64,000 nucleotides of DNA from Leucobacter tardus (GTDB lineage: Bacteria > Actinomycetota > Actinomycetes > Actinomycetales > Microbacteriaceae): NCBI RefSeq assembly GCF_017583045.1, contig NZ_JAGFBF010000005.1:124001-188000 (forward strand), read 5' to 3'. Every line of letters begins with the position of its first letter. The first letter of the stretch is position 1. Under the pieces are notes generated by a model. It was not told the origin of the DNA, did no database searches, and worked only from the letters and a program-made list of their open reading frames with translations. This document shows, piece by piece, positions 60,700-64,000 of this stretch. The position numbers and the translations under genes were made by a program.

Positions 60700-61298
60700 C
60701 CCCCGAGAACGGTGCGGTCCTCGGTGAGGACGGGCTCCGCCGGCCGCCCTGGGCGAGTCGCGATCCGCTGCTGCGCGAGTATTACGACCACGAGTGGGGT
60801 ATGCCGGTTCGCGACGAGCGAGGCATGTACGAGCGGATCAGCCTCGAGGCGTTCCAGTCCGGTCTGTCGTGGGCGACGATCCTCCGCAAACGCGAAGCCT
60901 TCCGGCACGCGTTCGATCACTTCGATCCCGATATCGTGTCGCGCTACACCGACCGCGACATCGAGCGACTCATGGCGGACGCCGGCATCGTGCGGAACCG
61001 CGCCAAGATCCTGGCTACCGTGACGAACGCCCGAGCCACGGTCGACCTGCGTGCGCACGGTGGTCTCACCGCATTCGTCTGGTCCTTCCAACCCGTGGAC
61101 ACTCCTCGCCCGCGCACGGTCGCCGAGATCCCGACCCGGTCGACCGAATCCGATGCGCTTGCGCGTGCGCTCCGTCGCGCCGGGTTCGCATTCGTGGGAC
61201 CGACCACGATGTACGCGCTGATGGAGGCGACGGGCATCATCGACACCCACCTGCTCAACTCGCACCGACGCGGGTCCTCCGGCGTCTGGGGCGGCTGA
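60696..61298 (+). CDS. tag: DNA-3-methyladenine glycosylase I
   Basis: The 200-aa protein has the Tag pattern: PPWASRDPLLREYYDHEWGMPVRDERGMYERISLEAFQSGLSW, then WATILRKREAF, GIVRNRAKI and FVGPTTMYALMEATGIIDTH near the end. It excises 3-methyladenine from alkylated DNA. The ATG at 60696 overlaps the protease stop (ATGA), giving cotranscription with a stress protease; an ATG three codons earlier is possible. Confidence 0.93.
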   Translation: MTPENGAVLGEDGLRRPPWASRDPLLREYYDHEWGMPVRDERGMYERISLEAFQSGLSWATILRKREAFRHAFDHFDPDIVSRYTDRDIERLMADAGIVRNRAKILATVTNARATVDLRAHGGLTAFVWSFQPVDTPRPRTVAEIPTRSTESDALARALRRAGFAFVGPTTMYALMEATGIIDTHLLNSHRRGSSGVWGG

Positions 61299-61332
61299 GA
61301 CTCCGAGGTTCGCACCCCGCCCCGGCGGGGCG

Positions 61333-62145
61333 TCAGTTCAGCGCGCTCCAGGTGGTGTCGAGATCGATCAACCAGTGATTCTTCAGCGTGAGGGCGCGTT
61401 CGGAGGCAGCGACGATTCCGGCGATGAGCAGAGACGTGTTCACCCACGCCGGGAACTGGAAAGGCGAGGTGAACACTCCGAAGCGGTCGGCGATCAGCGG
61501 AATCTCCGTGAGCATCTGCAGGCCCTGCGGAAGACCCGTGACGAGGCCGACGATCAGGATCACGACCGCCAACGCACCGATCACGCGGCTCACGAACGGG
61601 AAGCGGCGGGCGATTCTCGCGCGGATCCCCTCGGGCGACCGACGATGCGGGTGCAGCATGACTGCGGTTGAGGCGTCGTCCGGTCCGCCTGCGGTGCCGC
61701 CCTGCGCACGCGGAACGAAGTGCATGCGCGTGAGCCCGTACGAGCTGCGCGCGACCTCGATGACGCCTCCCGGCACCGGAAACGCCGCGGGCAGATTCGA
61801 GCGCGCGACCTGCACCCCGTCGCAGTACAGGGCCGCCGGGGGGCCCTGCGAGCGCTCCTGGGCCCCGGTGTCCTCACCGGACCCCAGGATCTGTTCGGTC
61901 AGTCGCTCTCCGACGATGTCTTTCAGCCACCCGTGCTGCTGCCCCGGCTCCTTCCGCGCGATCTTCTCCGCGTAGTGACGCACGTCGACGGCGTAGACGT
62001 GATCCGAGGTCTCGGAGGCGAGGCCGATGAAGAACAGCGATCGGCCTCCGAACAGATCCCGGAATCGGAAGTCGACGAGCGACCTGCCGTCCCCGGGCCG
62101 CACCCCGCCGATCTGTCGGTCGCGTCGCCATCCTCTGAAGCTCAT
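61333..62145 (-). CDS. Membrane protein of unknown function
   Basis: The 270-aa protein starts with a soluble part (RFRDLFGGRSLFFIGLASETSDHVYAVDVRHYAEKI) that resembles no domain I can name. A region with AALYCDGVQVARSNLPAAFPVPGGVIEVARSSYG follows, then two hydrophobic helices (VIGALAVVILIVGLVTGLPQGL and WVNTSLLIAGIVAASERALTL). It seems limited to Microbacteriaceae-type genomes, but that is from memory. It converges with tag; no strong terminator separates them, only a short CCCCGCC/GGCGGGG hairpin near 61315-61330. Confidence 0.65.
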   Translation of the reverse strand: MSFRGWRRDRQIGGVRPGDGRSLVDFRFRDLFGGRSLFFIGLASETSDHVYAVDVRHYAEKIARKEPGQQHGWLKDIVGERLTEQILGSGEDTGAQERSQGPPAALYCDGVQVARSNLPAAFPVPGGVIEVARSSYGLTRMHFVPRAQGGTAGGPDDASTAVMLHPHRRSPEGIRARIARRFPFVSRVIGALAVVILIVGLVTGLPQGLQMLTEIPLIADRFGVFTSPFQFPAWVNTSLLIAGIVAASERALTLKNHWLIDLDTTWSALN

Positions 62146-62267
62146 GCCTCCACTTCACCAGAGCGGCGACGGACGCGGGAGTGTCCGCTGTCATGAGCGC
62201 GTGTGACGCAGTGTCACGCCCGCGCCGTACAGGATGAAGCCGATCATCGGCACTCGGGACCACACAC

Positions 62268-62297
62268 AAAAGAAGCCCCGGCGTCTGCCGGGGCTTC
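62268..62297 (-). terminator. Terminator of the displaced tRNA-Val
   Basis: GAAGCCCCGGC and GCCGGGGCTTC (11 bp) around a 4-nt loop with TTTT on the minus strand. It lies 5 nt beyond the tRNA-Val fragment and so was the terminator of the original tRNA gene. Confidence 0.85.
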
Positions 62298-62302
62298 GAG
62301 GA

Positions 62303-62346
62303 GTGCGCGATACTGGGATCGAACCAGTGACCTCTTCCGTGTCAGG
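62303..62346 (-). other. 3' half of tRNA-Val(GAC), probable attachment-site half
   Basis: On the minus strand this reads from the anticodon loop (CTGACAC, anticodon GAC) through the 3' anticodon strand GGAAG, the variable region, the T arm (CACTGGTTCGATCCCAGT) and the 3' acceptor strand ATCGCGC plus discriminator. The 5' half is absent: upstream of CCTGACAC the sequence no longer pairs or resembles a tRNA. A tRNA 3' half kept next to its terminator is the standard trace of an element that integrated into a tRNA gene and restored it with its own copy. The intact tRNA-Val should lie at the far end of the element, right of the window. Confidence 0.75.
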
Positions 62347-62450
62347 GCAGTAAAGTCGTTGCCTTTGGTTGCATCTGGCGCGGTTTCACGCGGTTCTGTC
62401 TGGCACTCGTTGCGCCTCGTCTCGACTCGTTCTGTTCGGTCACGCGCGGT

Positions 62451-62478
62451 TTGTGACGGGTTTGTGACTTGCTGTGAC
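62451..62478 (+). repeat. Three phased TGTGAC repeats
   Basis: TGTGAC occurs at 62452-62457, 62463-62468 and 62473-62478, spaced by 11 and 10 bp, about one DNA turn. The first two are preceded by GGTT or GGTTT. They sit about 105 bp inside the tRNA-Val junction and could be binding sites for an integrase or excision factor, or for a regulator of the next gene. Confidence 0.5.
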
Positions 62479-62540
62479 CGAGGCCCCGGGACCTGGCAAG
62501 CTATGGGGAGTAGGTCCACCTTAGAACGGAGGCTCGGAGC

Positions 62541-63257
62541 ATGGGCGACGCGATCGAACTCGACGACGTGCGCACCTGGCCCGAGTGCCTGCAGCAGCGG
62601 TTCGCCGAACCGTCGTCCGAGCTCGCGCCACTCACCGACGAGTTGCTCGTCGAGTTGCTCGAGGGTCGCCCGCTCCGCATGTACCACGCGACGCGGCTAC
62701 TGCCGCACGAGGTCGACCGGATCAAGGCCGAGGGGCTGCTGCGGCTCACCCACGAGCTAGTACAGAGCAAGCTAGACGACGCGGTGCGCGTCGGTGCCAT
62801 GACCGAGGCGCAGGCGGTAGAGGCACGAGCTGGCAGCATCATCGAAACGAAATATGAGGGCAGGCGCGAGGGGCAAGTGTGTTTCGTGCTGAGCCTCGAC
62901 AAGTTCGAACACTCTCCGGGCGACGTGGGGCCGTTGCTTAGCTCATGGGGCGGCGAGAGCATCTATCACGTCGCGGCCTTAGACCCACCACGTAGGGCGC
63001 TGATGCGCTCGCTGGGCCTGCCGAGCATCGTTGCGGCAGACGTGCCTCTGTCGACACCGCTGCCATACACTTCGCCCTCGCTATCGTCCGTAATTGCGTG
63101 GCACGCGCGCCCGCGAGAGACGCTAGGGAACGAGACGCCGCGGAGCAGCGCTGACGTATTTCTGACTGCCGACGTGCCAGCGGCGAACATTGCGACTATC
63201 TGGCAGGCGGGTAGCCCCGAGTATGACCGTTTCGAGGGGCTGCCCAGCGGAAACTAG
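62541..63257 (+). CDS. Unrecognised cargo protein with a YHAT motif
   Basis: The 238-aa product contains RPLRMYHATRLLPHEVDRIKAEGLLRLT and, further on, GQVCFVLSLDKFEHSPGDVGPLLSSWGGESIYH. A C-terminal part with SADVFLTADVPAANIATIW follows. The early YHAT followed by an amphipathic helix and GLL, then a hydrophobic strand, recalls the layout of some ADP-ribosyltransferase-fold proteins (the H-x-T of the NAD pocket), but this is weak. There is no signal peptide and no membrane helix. GGAGG lies about 10 nt before the ATG. It is the first gene inside the integrated element, where defence or toxin genes are common. Confidence 0.65.
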   Translation: MGDAIELDDVRTWPECLQQRFAEPSSELAPLTDELLVELLEGRPLRMYHATRLLPHEVDRIKAEGLLRLTHELVQSKLDDAVRVGAMTEAQAVEARAGSIIETKYEGRREGQVCFVLSLDKFEHSPGDVGPLLSSWGGESIYHVAALDPPRRALMRSLGLPSIVAADVPLSTPLPYTSPSLSSVIAWHARPRETLGNETPRSSADVFLTADVPAANIATIWQAGSPEYDRFEGLPSGN

Positions 63258-63653
63258 GCACCTTCATTTTCAACTCCGCCTCGTTCTTAATCGATCTCGA
63301 CTGGAATCGTCGAGAATTGACGTCTGCCCATATAGAGAAAAAGCTATCTGCGGAGCATCGCGCTAATACTTGGAACGCACTGAAGGCTAGATCACGCTCG
63401 TCTCCGCCTGTCCCTTTGGCCATGCGATAGACGCTGGCCGCATCCGCGCGGACGCCCTGATTTGGGTCTCATGTTCGGCGCAAAGCGCGAGCACCCCCAT
63501 TAAAAGTAAATTGTCGCGCTCTTACGTAGTCACTGGTCGGCCGTGTCCGAATTGCTCCCAATAAGAAACATCAATGCATACAGATAGGATCATTAGAAAC
63601 AGATGTCGTCCATTTTGTCGGCGATAATCACTATCAGAGAGGTCTGTACTCGC
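63258..63653 (+). other. AT-richer intergenic stretch inside the element
   Basis: No convincing gene is visible in about 400 bases. The base composition is clearly more AT-rich than the rest of the window (for example TTAAAAGTAAATTG and AATAAGAAACATCAATGC). A 7-bp stem TCTCGAC/GTCGAGA (63295-63315) after the YHAT gene may be a weak terminator. A 75-aa frame on the minus strand (63196-63423) overlaps the previous gene and has no support. Confidence 0.5.
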
Positions 63654-64000
63654 ATGAGCCATCCAAACGCCCCTGGACCCGAGGCGCCGCAGTACGCAGC
63701 GGCGCCTATCGCGCCAGTCAAGGAAAAGAACACGATCGGTTTGATCGCTTTCATCGTCGCCGTTGTCGGTTTTATTTTCGCTTGTATTCCGGGCGCGCTG
63801 ATTATCGGATGGATCCTGCTCCCCATCGCGTTCATACTCGGGATTGTGGCGCTCTGCCTGAGCGGGAAGAAGAAGGGACTAGGCCTAGCAGGTCTGATCA
63901 TCTCCGTTGTCGGCACCATTGTGGCGTTCGTAGTGTTCTTTACGGTTGTGGCCACAGCGTTCGATGATGCATTCTCAAATGGCGAAACGTCGGTCTCGGC
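63654..64000 (+). CDS. Small membrane protein (3' end outside window)
   Basis: The frame is open from the ATG at 63654 to the window edge (115 codons). A proline- and alanine-rich start (MSHPNAPGPEAPQYAAAP) is followed by a lysine patch and two or three hydrophobic helices (LIAFIVAVVGFIFACIPGALIIGWILLPIAFILGIVALCL, then LAGLIISVVGTIVAFVVFFTVVATAF). A KKKGL loop separates them. This is the common plan of DUF4190-like proteins, often followed by an extracellular domain, which here would lie outside the window. GAGAGG lies 12 nt before the start. Codon use looks less GC-biased than in the core genes, fitting recent transfer. Confidence 0.7.
   Translation, partial: MSHPNAPGPEAPQYAAAPIAPVKEKNTIGLIAFIVAVVGFIFACIPGALIIGWILLPIAFILGIVALCLSGKKKGLGLAGLIISVVGTIVAFVVFFTVVATAFDDAFSNGETSVS

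Noticed and set aside
62303-62346. An intact tRNA-Val gene
   Set aside because: The 5' anticodon strand, D arm and 5' acceptor strand are missing, so it cannot fold into a tRNA.
62203-62760. A 185-codon frame containing RYWDRTSDLFRVRA
   Set aside because: It is the antisense translation of the tRNA-Val fragment, a common annotation artefact.
63196-63423. A 75-codon minus-strand frame near the right edge
   Set aside because: It overlaps the end of the YHAT gene, has no ribosome-binding site and no recognisable pattern.
63593-63955. A 120-codon minus-strand frame at the right edge
   Set aside because: The plus strand encodes a typical small membrane protein with a plausible start; the minus frame is its shadow.

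Overview
The window is a high-GC stretch of an actinobacterial chromosome. Gene content and order (smc-ftsY-ffh, polA next to rpsA and coaE, rne-rplU-rpmA-obg-proB-proA-nadD-rsfS, a cysteine-free L32, an ANTAR response regulator, a MarP-like protease) point to Actinomycetota, most likely Microbacteriaceae. The genus cannot be fixed by eye. Many genes have a TANNNT hexamer 6-7 nt before the ATG or GTG, the layout of leaderless promoters.

Left part (1-24 kb). A PucR-type regulator, cut by the window edge, diverges from a GABA catabolic pair (gabT, gabD). Then come rsmD/recG, the run coaD-yceD-rpmF-rnc-mutM, and an accessory block (TipA-like MerR regulator, butanediol dehydrogenase, SRPBCC protein, AAA ATPase, VOC protein, chorismate mutase). 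The SMC/SRP block smc - lipoprotein binding protein - ftsY - ffh - APC permease - ANTAR regulator follows.

Middle (24-44 kb). A thioesterase diverges from polA. A two-gene cassette (XRE-PP2C fusion plus a membrane-anchored protein of unknown function) sits between polA and rpsA with its own inverted-repeat operator. Then come DUF4126, coaE, VKOR and rne, followed by rplU (strong promoter and structured leader), rpmA, obg, proB, proA, a small membrane protein, nadD, a long disordered tail-anchored protein, rsfS and tRNA-Ala(GGC). Just after the tRNA lies a decayed serine-recombinase fragment.

Right part (44-62 kb). An accessory metabolic region holds a tripartite tricarboxylate transporter (TctA-TctB fusion plus TctC) with a PrpF-type isomerase and divergent LysR regulator, three membrane proteins, and a translationally coupled cluster of glycosyltransferase, acyl-CoA-dehydrogenase-like protein and PIG-L/methyltransferase fusion. 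A membrane protein, an SDR, a MarP-like protease overlapping tag, and another membrane protein complete it.

Right edge (62.3-64 kb). The 3' half of a tRNA-Val(GAC) gene, still followed by its terminator, marks the junction of an integrated element that runs off the window. The element's visible part holds helically phased TGTGAC repeats, an unrecognised 238-aa gene with a YHAT motif, AT-richer sequence, and the start of a small membrane protein gene.
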